Positions 1-10,815 of a stretch of DNA of 64,000 nucleotides are shown one piece after another. The notes under the pieces were generated by a model that saw only the letters and a program-made list of their open reading frames with translations, did no database searches and had not been told where the DNA came from. Origin of the DNA: Favolaschia claudopus (taxonomy: Eukaryota > Basidiomycota > Agaricomycetes > Agaricales > Mycenaceae); NCBI GenBank assembly GCA_037176885.1, contig JAWWNJ010000074.1, forward strand, positions 62,001 through 126,000, written 5' to 3'. Position 1 is the first letter of the stretch. Every line of letters begins with the position of its first letter. The position numbers were made by a program, and so were the translations under genes.

Positions 1-314
1 GCCAGGAGCGGAGAAAAGGGCAAAAAATGTAGGAAATTTTGGTTCAACAGCCGAAAAAAATGACCGATTACGTAAGAAAATGAGGTCTTAACGTGAATCG
101 CATTCTTTTCATCGGTTTCCTTCCAAAAAAAATTGGTTTTAAGCTCTAATTCTCAGCCGATCACTCACGGCACGTGTGCCGAAAAGGTGGCGGTTGGCAC
201 TGTATACTTTAAAAGAGGAAGGCACAGCCTCAGCTCCAGGAAAGGGAACTCACCCCGTGACTTTCTGTCAAACCGTGAGATCTCCGCGGCGACGCGCGCT
301 GGCGAGTGCAGCGA

Positions 315-775
315 GGGAGTTGCGAAACGTGAGACTATTTCTGGAGATGACATATCTTTTTGAATTCTGCAGGCATGCATGCGGCGTGTGGGCCCGAGTC
401 TCTGGCTCTTAATAAAAGAAACGACCTCTTTGGAAGCATGCTCTACCATGAGTTTTGAAGCTTTGGAGCTTCGAAGAAGCGACACCGAATGACACTGACG
501 GATGTCGAATTTGGGGGAAGACTGGTGACGAGTCTATTTTCGTCTGCTTTTCCATGTATACGTACGTAATGTCCCCCAAATTCGACATCCGTCAGTGTCA
601 TTCGGTGTCGCTTCTTCGAAGCTCCAAAGCTTCAAAACTCATGGTAGAGCATGCTTCCAAAGAGGTCGTTTCTTTTATTAAGAGCCAGAGACTCGGGCCC
701 ACACGCCGCATGCATGCCTGCAGAATTCAAAAAGATATGTCATCTCCAGAAATAGTCTCACGTTTCGCAACTCCC
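315..775. repeat. Perfect long inverted repeat (203-bp arms, 55-bp spacer)
   Basis: The arm at 315-517 is the exact reverse complement of 573-775 as read by eye. The 55-bp spacer is 518-572. The identical peptides read on opposite strands here are a by-product of the palindrome, not genes. No target-site duplication is visible at the outer ends. It could be a fold-back element, a very recent inverted duplication, or a chimeric-read artefact. Confidence 0.9.
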
Positions 776-850
776 CTCACCAGAAACGCATGGCGGCGCC
801 TAAAGACTCTCTTAAATCAGTGCGGCTCACTCTGACTATCCAGCCCTCTC

Positions 851-1952
851 ATGGACAGCCCATCTCCGGCAATTCCCGTGATTCCTCCCCTCACCCCGAC
901 CCTAAGCAGCCACTGTAAGCGAAGACCGAACATTTTATTCCTTTGGTTTGGCATCGTCGAAGCTAACTCGACTACAGTCAATTTCCCCAACGCAGATGTG
1001 ACGTTCTCGTCCTCTGACGGCGTCCTTTTTCGCATCCATCGCAAGAATCTCGAAGTATGCGCCGATGGATTCCCACCTAGCGGCTTTGAGATTCCCGAGG
1101 GAGAGGTCGTCTCACTTAGCGAGACGGCGGAAACCCTCGAACTTCTCTTCCAATTCATGTATCCCAAACGACACCCTGGTCTTGACGCGACACCATTCAA
1201 CGTGTTAGAGCCGCTGGCAGAGGCGGCGGAAAAGTACCAAGTTTTCCCTGCCATGAATATCTGTCATATTCGTCTGCGGTGCGTCAGCCTCATGTTTCAT
1301 TAAATCAATTCTTACTTACGACCCGGAATCCACAGGGACATGGTGCACGAGCACCCCGTCGAGATCGCCGTATATGCTGCGAAGCACGACTATCCATTTC
1401 TCCTCTCTGAAGTCGCACCGATGATGATTAGCATGCCGCCCGTGGATGTTGTCCGTATCTTACCCGCAAATCTTGTGCTGCCTTGGGTGTGCAGTTGATT
1501 TACTTGTTTCATTCTGTTAAGCATGTATTCTGATCGCTCCCATACAGACTCGATACGTCCACGAATGGGTTCGCGTTCATCAAGACGTCGCTCTGAAGCT
1601 TCCTTTCGGGGCCTCTCTTCACTATAGCGGAGGACTTTCACATGCAAATCATATGCCTCGTGCTGTTATAGTACAAACTCAAGCTAACTCACTGCCGCCG
1701 CCGCGCACGATCGACGCATTCGAGCCTCCGTCACGGTGCTCGTGGGAGAATTTAAATTGTGTGGCAATCGTGCTTCAACATCTCGGCGCGGGCATTCATA
1801 CCCTCCGCAATTTAGACCAGGCATTTGATATGGGGATCGCTCGAGAGGACGTTGAGAGATGTTGCGATTGGGAATTATCCGAGTGGCGGCGTATCATCGA
1901 AGAAGCTATAGCCCAGATCCCGAAGTTCAGTACGTTCTTGTCATTCTCGTAG
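851..1952 (+). CDS. BTB/POZ domain protein, four exons
   Basis: The exons are 851-914, 978-1278, 1336-1486 and 1548-1952, giving 306 residues. All three introns are GT-AG, and the first is 63 bp with a CTAAC branch point before the acceptor. Removing it gives the usual fungal BTB opening (FNFPNADVTF). The BTB fold follows at about residues 23-120, with the motifs HRKNLEV, VSLSET and EAAEKYQVF. The C-terminal part ends in IPKFSTFL, as in many Agaricomycete BTB proteins. These proteins dimerise and often act as cullin-3 adaptors or transcription-related factors; the exact role is unknown. The frame is continuous and no damage is seen. The ATG was chosen as the first one in frame before exon 1. 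Confidence 0.85.
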
Positions 1953-3105
1953 ATTGTCTCCAGGCTGTACAGCTGTGTGAGTCCGGAAAGCGATGTGTTT
2001 GCGCTACCTAAGCTATTCTATTATCCCTATCCTCTGGCCGATAAGCAAGTGTTGCGACATCGGGAACGATATTCTTAGTAGTATGAAGATGCGAAACTTG
2101 TTCATTTATCCGAGTTAGGTGCAACCTAAACCAAGCTAAGCGAATACAAGCCAGGATATCAGGATATCGGGAATGCTGTAAGAACGGCACTGAATGGGTA
2201 GTGGGGTGTCCGAGTCTCAAACTTGCGGAGGTCAGAGAAAGTTCTCAGATCGGTCATTCGCGGGAACATCATTACATTACAGCTGTTTGCAAAGCTAATG
2301 GCACTTTCGATCATATTGTATATGAAGAGCAATTTAAATGTCCGAACTTGTATTGCTCCTTACACAACCATTTATGGACCAATCAGCATGATTCTAGGCT
2401 CATTTTGTAGCGTTTTGACAGGGCTTTCATCCTATATCTGGGGTGTCCCCTAATCCGATCCCTTTGCGCCCCTTGACTGCCGGTCATCAGGGATAATACG
2501 AACAACGAACCTGAAAAAACTTGTTCATTTCTGTTCAGAATCACTTCGATTTTTGAGATGTTGTAGCCATTAGGTAGGTAATGAGGTCTGCAAGCTCAAA
2601 ATGTAAGACAACAGCAAACCACTAACAGCAGAATGAAATTATTGAGGAAGTGATCGTTCTCGGCGCTGAGCAATTGTATCTGCATATTTTCAAAAGGTGT
2701 GATTGCAGACCTGATTTTAGCTTTATTCTTCCACTAATATTGCTTTATGGCAAACAAAACCGAGCCAGAACGAAGCAAATCACATCCCAGTTGGGACAAC
2801 TAAATCTCAGCATGATGCCATCAGATTTCGGAAGCACTTGCCGCTATTTGCCGGCAGTTTGGAGCCCCTGCCGAAGTGCTTCAGAACAAAACTTGAACTG
2901 TGTGAATTGGTTGGAAATTGAATGAGATATGAGAGCGGGAAGATAGGACGTTTGAAATGCTTTCTTTTCATAAAAATTCAGGAGGTGCCATTAACTATGC
3001 AAACAGCTGTAATTAACAACAAAGTCCATATGCAACGTAGGTATGTCCGCGATTTAGATACCAGCCGTCACCCGTGCGACTTGCACGAGCCGAACTTGTA
3101 TTGGT
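1953..3105. other. No gene recognised
   Basis: This is AT-balanced sequence between the BTB gene and the cerato-platanin stop. It has only short open frames without splice-supported extension or recognisable motifs. No repeats stand out. Confidence 0.5.
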
Positions 3106-3650
3106 TTAGAGCCCGCATACCGATTTCGCGACTTGCTTCGAGGTCACGGAAACTCTGCCCAACTGGACGGCCTGATGCAACTGACTTCAGCGTCCAAGAA
3201 ACACTTACGAGCAGAAAGTCAAACGCACCTGGCCATTCGTCAGCTTATTCATGGCTTCAAGCGCAATGTTGAACGTCCCCGGCGCAGCATGATCAATGGC
3301 GAGCACATTGATAGTCTTGCCGGTGCCCGCGTAGGTCAATTGCCAGCACGTCCCGCAGTTGACGGAGTCATAGGCCTCGACGGCGCCCGCCCCGCCAATG
3401 AAGGGGAAGTTGGGGAGGGAGCCGAAAGTCTTGAACCCTTTGTTTTCGAGCCCGCTAACGCCGTTGGAGCAAGCCTACACACGGCGATAAGACTCCTTGT
3501 TTGGAGTGTAATTGAGGGTGGAATGAGACGGATACACACAACAGCGTTCAAAGACTCCGACTTGGAGTCGTATATCTGATCATAAGAGACGGTGTTGGCT
3601 AGAGCAGCGACAGCAAAGACGAGGAGAGAGGCGAATCCAGCGAGCTTCAT
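3106..3650 (-). CDS. Cerato-platanin family secreted protein
   Basis: The exons on the minus strand are 3540-3650, 3229-3474 and 3106-3171, giving 140 residues. The introns are 65 and 57 bp, GT-AG. Residues 1-18 (MKLAGFASLLVFAVAALA) form a clear signal peptide. The mature protein of about 120 residues opens with VSYDQIYD and has exactly four cysteines in the family pattern (ACSNG, NCGTCW, SVCGL), so two disulfides are expected. It also has the conserved IDHAAPGTFNI and VTSKQVAKSV stretches. Cerato-platanins are small secreted wall-associated proteins with an expansin-like double-psi beta barrel; basidiomycetes usually carry many paralogues. Length and frame are normal and the gene appears intact. 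It stands alone, convergent with nothing obvious. Confidence 0.95.
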
Positions 3651-3698
3651 ATTGTGCGAGTGACAGGTGTTCTGAGTCTGTAGCTCGAGCAAGTACGC

Positions 3699-3706
3699 CT
3701 TTTATA
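3699..3706 (-). promoter_or_regulatory. TATA box of the cerato-platanin gene
   Basis: On the minus strand TATAAAAG lies about 50 nt upstream of the ATG at 3650. This fits a strongly expressed secreted protein gene with a short 5' leader. Confidence 0.6.
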
Positions 3707-4388
3707 CACTTTCATCGCCGTTGAAGTTACAGCAAGCCGAGTGATACATATTGAGCAGTGATCGCCAGGTGAGTCTCTTGAAGGCCAGAAACGGAGGCGT
3801 TTCGCCGAAGGAGTGGTCCAGAGGCCCCAAATAACTCTTCACCGGGGAGCCAAAGCCGTACGTAGAGTGCGATCAAGGCGACATCTACGCAGGTCTTCGG
3901 TAGATGGGCATAAAACCCCGCGGTGAGTCTCAGCTGAGGAAGGAAGAGGAAAAGATGATTGGGGCAGAGGGATTCGTGCAGTGGAATGCCGTTTTGAACT
4001 TATGGTTACATTACCAGTGCATCAGGTTCAAAGAATTTGAATACCAAGAAACTTGATACTGCGAGCGCAGAATTCGGTTGGGCAGATGGTCAATGAATAA
4101 ATGAATCAAGTGCAAGGGCAAATGAATCTCACCTCGGGCTCCGGCGTTTCGAGTACGAGAAAGTTGGGAATAGTCGAAAAGCGGGCCGTTCCACGCAACT
4201 GGAAGTCGAAACGCGATTCCTGACGCTTCGACGAGCGAGAGGTTGAATAGGAACGTATCGAGGTGGCGAATTCGAGGCAAAAATAAACCCCACTCCTCGA
4301 AGTTGAAACCATACCATATCAGATGAAACATACTAGTACTCAGAATACCTCCCAAACCCCAAGTCAATCTGCGGTCAACCTTGACCAC

Positions 4389-4986
4389 CTACGCGCCGTC
4401 GGGTGCCTTATAATCAGGCCGCATACCACCAGAGCCATATCCCGATGAGCTTGCTTGATACGTCGGAGGCGCCGCGTCGTATCCCGTCGTGTACCCAGCT
4501 AAAAATGAAACGTGGCAAAATATTTGATCTCAAAGGGAAAATAAATAAATGTGGAGATTAACAACATACCACTGGCCACCGGCGGCGACTGTGGCGTTGC
4601 TGAGCTGGTGCTTCCCCACAGCTTTTGGAAGGCCTGATCGAGCTCTGCCCGACCCTCGCGAGCCACATTATGGTGCTTTTGCTCGCCCTTGTTCGCTACG
4701 TCGTCGATTGCGCCAAGGAGGGTGCCGCGCACGGTCTCACCAACCCCTGCAGTAAAGGTTAGCTATGAAACGAAGTAAAGCGATGCAAAATCTACCATGA
4801 ACCAGTTGACATACGGTCCTATCCAACTACTATTAGTGGCAGTGGTGAATGTGCGACGATTCTTTACCATAACGTGCCCGTTATGCCCGTGTCCGTCGAG
4901 CTCGAAGGCCGCGTTGCTTGGTTGACGGGCGGAGGAGGCGAGTTTGAGAGTAGTCTCGTGTTTTCAGAGGCTTTGTGTTGGGACAT
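4389..4986 (-). pseudogene. Small conserved basidiomycete protein, frames broken
   Basis: The last two exons are clear: 4570-4746 (contains GETVRGTLLGAIDD and NVAREGRAELDQAF) and 4389-4498 (Gly/Tyr/Pro tail ending PDYKAPDGA). Their junction keeps frame. Upstream, the ATG at 4986 opens SENTRLLSNSPPPPVNQ, but the conserved continuation (DGHGHNGHVMVKNRRTF, then SSWIGPYVNWF) is in a different frame. It also meets exon 4570-4746 out of phase at every plausible donor. Two single-base changes would explain this. I do not know the family's function. Either the gene is recently dead or the sequence carries indel errors. A 206-bp repeat begins 13 bp upstream of the ATG. Confidence 0.5.
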
Positions 4987-4998
4987 GAGGGCAGGAGT

Positions 4999-5646
4999 CA
5001 AGGTAGATCGTCGTAATCGTCGGATTTGAGGAGGTGATGAAGGTGAGATGATTTTTTGGGTGTGTGCGGGGAACGGCCATCCTGACCGACGGGGCTGGGG
5101 CACGGAGACTGTCTTTCGTCTCCGGGCGCTCCCGGTGGGCTGCAGGGATGGCCGAACCGTACGCAAAGGACACCGAGGGGCGGAATGAGACCCAGAGCGA
5201 CCCAGCGTAAAGATAGACAAAAAAAAAAGGGAAGAGCGGAAGCAAAGGGAGGGAGGGTGACAAAAAAGCAGGTGATAGTGCGAGGGAGGACGATGCGCTG
5301 TCGACGCCGCAGCGGACGCGAGAGCGGGAAAAGAGAGACTGACAGCTGTCATCGGGGATCAGCTGTCAAGTCCACTCTTACGTCACTACCTTGCCTCACA
5401 CTCAGCCGCACTCGCAAGCTCGTCACGACTGAGCTCGCAGCAAGGTAGATCGTCGTAATCGTCGGATTTGAGGAGGTGATGAAGGTGAGATGATTTTTTG
5501 GGTGTGTGCGGGGAACGGCCATCCTGACCGACGGGGCTGGGGCACGGAGACTGTCTTTCGTCTCCGGGCGCTCCCGGTGGGCTGCAGGGATGGCCGAACC
5601 GTACGCAAAGGACACCGAGGGGCGGAATGAGACCCAGAGCGACCCA
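4999..5646. repeat. 206-bp direct repeat upstream of the broken gene
   Basis: Positions 4999-5204 and 5441-5646 are identical by eye. They lie 442 bp apart and contain the probable 5' leader and promoter of the gene starting at 4986. The spacer 5205-5440 is purine-rich on the plus strand. It looks like a partial tandem duplication of the promoter region. Confidence 0.9.
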
Positions 5647-7857
5647 ATGGAGCGAAGCTCTAAGAGTCGTAGACTCGCGCGAGGGCAAGAGACGAACCCG
5701 AGGTCCCAATGAGAGCTGAGAGAGGGAAAAGGAACCGGTGGAAGGAAAGAGAAAGAGAAGAATAGAAAAAGTAGTCCTAGAATGTGCAGCATTTGAAAAT
5801 GCTGAGATGGTGATACGGCGATCGCTGATCAGAGATGTGGCGATGAACATCGAAGGCAAAGGTGTCAATGAGCGTCGAGTGAGAAGACCTCCCCTGCTCC
5901 AGAGCAGAGAGATACTTCAAGTTCTCCAGACGAGATGTGAAGCCCGGCTGAAGACCAAAAGAACTGGGAGGTCGAAGTGTCATGCTGTGTACGTGGAGGG
6001 TGCTTGCAATGTGACCGGTAACCTCTGCAGAATGCCAACAGTCTCGGAGAGGCCATGGAGTTGAAGTTGATGGATGTTTCCGAAGTATTCGTGCTGAGTG
6101 CGGCCGATGGCGATTTGTGGCTGTTATCAACCGCGAGCCTGAGAAGAGACAGGGGTGAAAGACTGTAGATTGTATGGGATCAAAGCTCGTGCTGAATGCA
6201 GAGTGCCCGTGAAGTCGAAAGAAGTAGCGTGGCGAGAATGATTCGCCGCTGTAGAAAACAGAAAATACTCTTGGAGAGTATACCCAGAATCCACGGAAGC
6301 GAAGGAGCACAGAGAGGCCCAGTGTGGCAAGCCTAGTATGAAATGGAGAATTGAGTAAAATGTCTGAACGTCTAAGATAGACTCGACGAAGAATCTAGAG
6401 TTGATTAGTTTATCGATATGATCGGAGAATTCACCATGAGTTGTGATGTAATCGATATGGAGGTGTAAGCAAGGGTGAATAGACAGTGAAAGTTGTATGA
6501 TTGCGAAAGAATCGAGTTGATATTGGGTGAATGAAGATGCGCTCGGCGGAAGTAAACCGTTGTTGCGCAAGTATGAACCGCCGCTCGATCCTGGCGACTC
6601 CGAAGGATGTGTCCTGAACCACGAAACGGAAAGAGGAAGAGGCTAGCTAGGTCAAGCTGGAACAGGCATAGTGCGATAAGGCGCTGGCTGAAATAGGTGT
6701 AGAACTTGAAATGAACTGAGTGGAAGATCGCGGAAGATCAGAGCATGAGATGGACGTCCATGATGGAAGATTGGTGCCTAGAGAAAAGAAAAGCGAAGAA
6801 ATGATGATCAGTTGGTGTTAACAGTAAATGCAGGGTTGTCTACGCGATCAGACGCGGTAAGTGTAGAAGACAAGGCATTTTCCATGAGATGCGATCTCAT
6901 TTCGTGACACAATATTTGTGCCGTGAGGAAGCATGTACCAGAATAAAGAAGGAGAATAAAAAGAGAAGTGAATGATACATCTCACATTTCGAGCTTTGCA
7001 CCCGAAGCCTAACGTCGGCGTGAAAGAAAGAATGCGGTAGAGAGAGAAAACAGATCCGAAAGTCAGAACTTGTCCCGATAGTTGAGCAACGCGTCCCGTC
7101 GGAGGTACGCCGGTCGAACTCGTCGTTACAAAGGAAGAGCGGTGCCAAATGAGATCCAATGCAACAATGCGAAGTCTCGACGGAAGGAATCCATCAACTG
7201 GACGACGGTCAGGCAGAAATATGTTGAAGAAGAGGCAACTGAATGTGACATCGCTCAGTAACCTCGCCATCGCGACACAGAGGTAACACCGTCTAGCTGA
7301 GAGGCATAGCAAATCTAACCATCTCGACAGGTATGGGTCTGCCAATGATTCGCAAGGAGATCGAAATTGAGAGAAATCAGAGATGGGACGAGGTGCGACT
7401 GAATATGGCGTCGCTCAGCACTCTAACTGTCTTGATCGAGGTAACTGCGTCGATCCGTTTCTCAGAAACACCGAGGAAATAGGCCGCGGACGACAGAATC
7501 GTGTGGCGTAAAAATTATCAGCAGCCTAGCGTCCTGGAAAAGATTCCCTGTTATGGCCAATAGAATGGCACCGAACCCCGTAGGCTTGGTAGGCGGAAGA
7601 CACCGGAAAATGAGAATTCGTCCAAATGTAGCTGAACAGTGAGCGTCGTGTATGGTTCGGAAAACGCAGTGTCTCGACTGAGAGATCGCCGTCAAAAACA
7701 AGTACAATAGCATCGAACCGCGGAAGGGTCGAAGGTGCCGAAAGATCGAAAAAAGTGACGCGCAAAGCGATCCCCAAGGAACTATGGAAACAATACACGT
7801 AGCACAAGATATCTCGATGACCCAATGATTTTGGGAACGCTATCAGGCCAGCGCCAT
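5647..7857. other. Non-coding, weakly repetitive
   Basis: No coding frame with motifs or splice support was found on either strand. Some loosely repeated phrases occur (for example around 7222-7262 and 7389-7430, each with ACTGAAT...TCGCTCAG). This suggests old, diverged repeats. Confidence 0.4.
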
Positions 7858-9757
7858 TATGGCGGTCCGGATGCACATTTAATCGTGCCGCCCCGAACAT
7901 CGGCTTTTCGGCATTTCCGCCCATTTTGGAGGTTTCTTCGGCACTTTCCGCCCTATTCTCACCGGTGGCTTTGAAAGGGGCGGAGAATTGTTCCGCCCTT
8001 TTGCAACTTCAACCCCGCCCCTTTGACAAATTCATCCGCCCTTTTTTCGTGAATTGTTTGTGACTGTGCAAATTCTCACTTCCTTTCATTTTGGATGACC
8101 ACATACTGTTAACTGGCGCCTTCAAATCTCACCAGCAGCGATGGTACTTACGTTTCATCGTAAAATTGGGACAAAGGCTCTCAAGTGACAATCTGGTCAG
8201 CTCCCATCCTCTTGTAGGCACAATATGCATATGTCCTTAGACTCAAGTCTGGTGCTTCCTCTATTCCTGATTTATGCTGACTGAATTCATTCTGATTGAC
8301 TGGAAGTTCCTTCCGAGTTTGAGGTGCTTTAGGATCTACTGGAAGTATCAATCACTGGTCTTTGAGTAGAGGGTACAAGCGGTGTTCGTTGCAAGGAACT
8401 CTTTGAAATCTCCGAAATAGTTTGGGTAGACATTGTCTCTCTAAAAACTGAAAAACTAATGCGGTTAGGAGTGGCTTCAACTAGCTGGAACAAAATTGAA
8501 CTCGGACTTACCTATATTTGAGACAATGATATTTATCCTGAAAATCTAATGCTCGAATAAGCAGATTCAAGTGCGTGAAATTGCAGTCATAGGTTTTATC
8601 TTGGTTTCACAGAATTCTTGCCACATATACCTTATAGCGAGATGCATATAGGTCAAAACGAGTCCTCGAAAGATTCAAAGAACCTCAAGATAACAAAAAG
8701 CATGATACCTGGGTCCAGTTAGAGCAAATATAGCCTACAAATGCAGAATAAAATCAGGATATAGAGCCTGACCGAGAAGCCCGAGCAACCATGTGTGTAC
8801 AATTTATCACCTTCATTTCGTTTTATAGTTGTCAACTTTCTTCAGGACGAATCTTACTCTCACTCTTCCAACTGACCCATGTCTCAGAAATGGCTGATTC
8901 GACGAATTAGCTGAATAGAACTCCGAGTTATGTTCAAGCAAATTTGCACTCTCTGATTGGAATGAATGTGTTGAAGTTGACGCGTAGCAGCGCATGACTT
9001 ACGCGTCTCGACGCGGCATTCGCTTTGTATTGCTGATATCTGACTAGGAACAGTACCTACCTCCATGCTTTCTCCGTGTCCATTTCGAAATGTTCAAGAT
9101 ATGAGTGATGCTGTCCTAATTATCTGTGGTTGTTGAATCACGGGTTTAAATGGTAAGAATTACATATTAGAATTGAATGTGACTCAGCTGTGTATTAGTG
9201 TAATGAACCTTGACATATTCCGTTGAGCAACCAATTTAGAAACAGCAACTCAATCGAAGTTCATTTCCGTACGTATATTTCAACTCAAACAATATTGAAG
9301 CCATTACAGAAGAAATCTGAGTGTTCGAGGAGGACTCGTGTATCCCCGGTATCGCATTACTGCCAGCCTTTACTGGTAGTACTATAGAGGAGTCTAGATA
9401 CTAGTGTGGGTCAACTTCAGTGTAAGCTCTGCAAGGTCACCGACACACTGCACTGCTTCAAACGAATTGAATTGTTGATCTTGAGTAGCCCAATTCGTGA
9501 AAGAAATGAACGCCATGGCAATATAGTCTGGGGACGGCATTCATGTTGGAGGAAAAAATTCCTCACGAAAAAAGGGCGGATGAATTTGTCAAAGGGGCGG
9601 GGTTGAAGTTGCAAAAGGGCGGAACAATTCTCCGCCCCTTTTAAAGTCACCGGTGGGAATAGGGCGGAAAGTGCCGAAAAAACCTCCAAAAAGGGCGGAA
9701 ATGCCGAAAAGCCGATGTTCGGGGCGGCACGATTAAATGTGCATCCGGACCGCCATA
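7858..9757. mobile_element. Non-autonomous DNA transposon with ~194-bp terminal inverted repeats
   Basis: The arm 7859-8052 matches the reverse complement of 9563-9756 over 194 bp with few differences. Both ends start ATGGCGGTCCGGATGCAC reading inward. If the flanking T/A pair is included, CGCCAT lies on both sides (7852-7857 and 9758-9763), a possible target duplication of at least 6 bp. The 1.5-kb interior has no recognisable coding sequence. The arms are rich in GGGCGGA-type motifs. Long arms resemble Mutator-like elements, but the superfamily is not proven. Confidence 0.75.
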
Positions 9758-10288
9758 CGCCATAGCCTCAAAGTGCTCGGAAATAGTGAGCAGCAAGAAA
9801 CCAACAAATGAACCAGCAAGGTCGCCGGCGAGAACCTGAAAACCGAAGGTACACCGAGCGCAACATGGCCCAGAGCCACGACTGCCCCAACGCAGACATC
9901 TCAACTGAGGCGCGGCGCAATCACTGAATAAAACAGGAATTCAGGACACAATACAAGCGACCCTTGCGGAGGTCACCATCGAAAAGGTTGAGCCGAGCGC
10001 AACACGGGCGAGCAACCTAAACGTCTCGACGGAGTCATCTCCGGTGAGCCGTAAAGTAGCGGCACCCTTGAACCGGGAGGCGGCGCTAGGACCCTGCAGC
10101 GACGCGTGTTAGCTAGCGCGGAAAAATACGCGAGCGGCGAAGACACCGGGGAAGGAGCATGCTAGCAAGTCGGGACGACCGGAAACGTTTCTTAATGAAA
10201 AAAAATGGCCCGTATGACCTTTGTGGGCGTAGGCGCGCGCGTAAGATGCCGAATTGTGTGGAGACAAGTGAAGGATCCTGGGTGCGTA

Positions 10289-10807
10289 TAGTCTCGGATA
10301 CCCAGACCTTTCTCCGCAATCCTTACCGGAGGTGTTTCCATATATAGTCAATAGAGGACATTTTTGACGGATGATTGATGTCGAAAGGGTGGGAGAATTT
10401 TTAGGGCGGAGTAAGGTCTGGGCCGAATTACCTAGGGTTACCTACCATCACTTTGCCGTTTTGTATATATTCACGCATGGACACGCCTCTGCTGGCCAGC
10501 ATCCTCGAGGAAATACTTCCAGATGAGGAGCGGTAGCATTCTGCCTCTGTCGGGCAGCCGTACGGTACAATAACCCTCGCTCTCGTTGTGTACCCTACAA
10601 GCCATTTTCGCAGGCAGGAGGGGTGACGGTAGGTGACACCACATCGATCGGCCCAGACGTTTCCACGTCTTTTAATTTTCCCACCTGGCTCCGAGATCAA
10701 TCAGCTGTCAAAACTGTCTTGCATTCACTATATATGGAAAGACCTCCGGTCTGTTTTAACTTTTCTACGACAAGGAATACGAGGAAACGTCTGGGTTTCC
10801 GAGACTA
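10289..10807. mobile_element. hAT-like non-autonomous element, 519 bp, 8-bp duplication
   Basis: The ends read TAGTCTCGGATACCCAGAC and, from the other side, TAGTCTCGGAAACCCAGAC. The inverted similarity continues about 90 bp inward with indels, including CCATATATAGT in both arms. The 8-bp sequence GGTGCGTA directly flanks both ends (10281-10288 and 10808-10815). A TAG start and an 8-bp duplication are hAT hallmarks. There is no internal gene. Confidence 0.8.
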
Positions 10808-10815
10808 GGTGCGTA

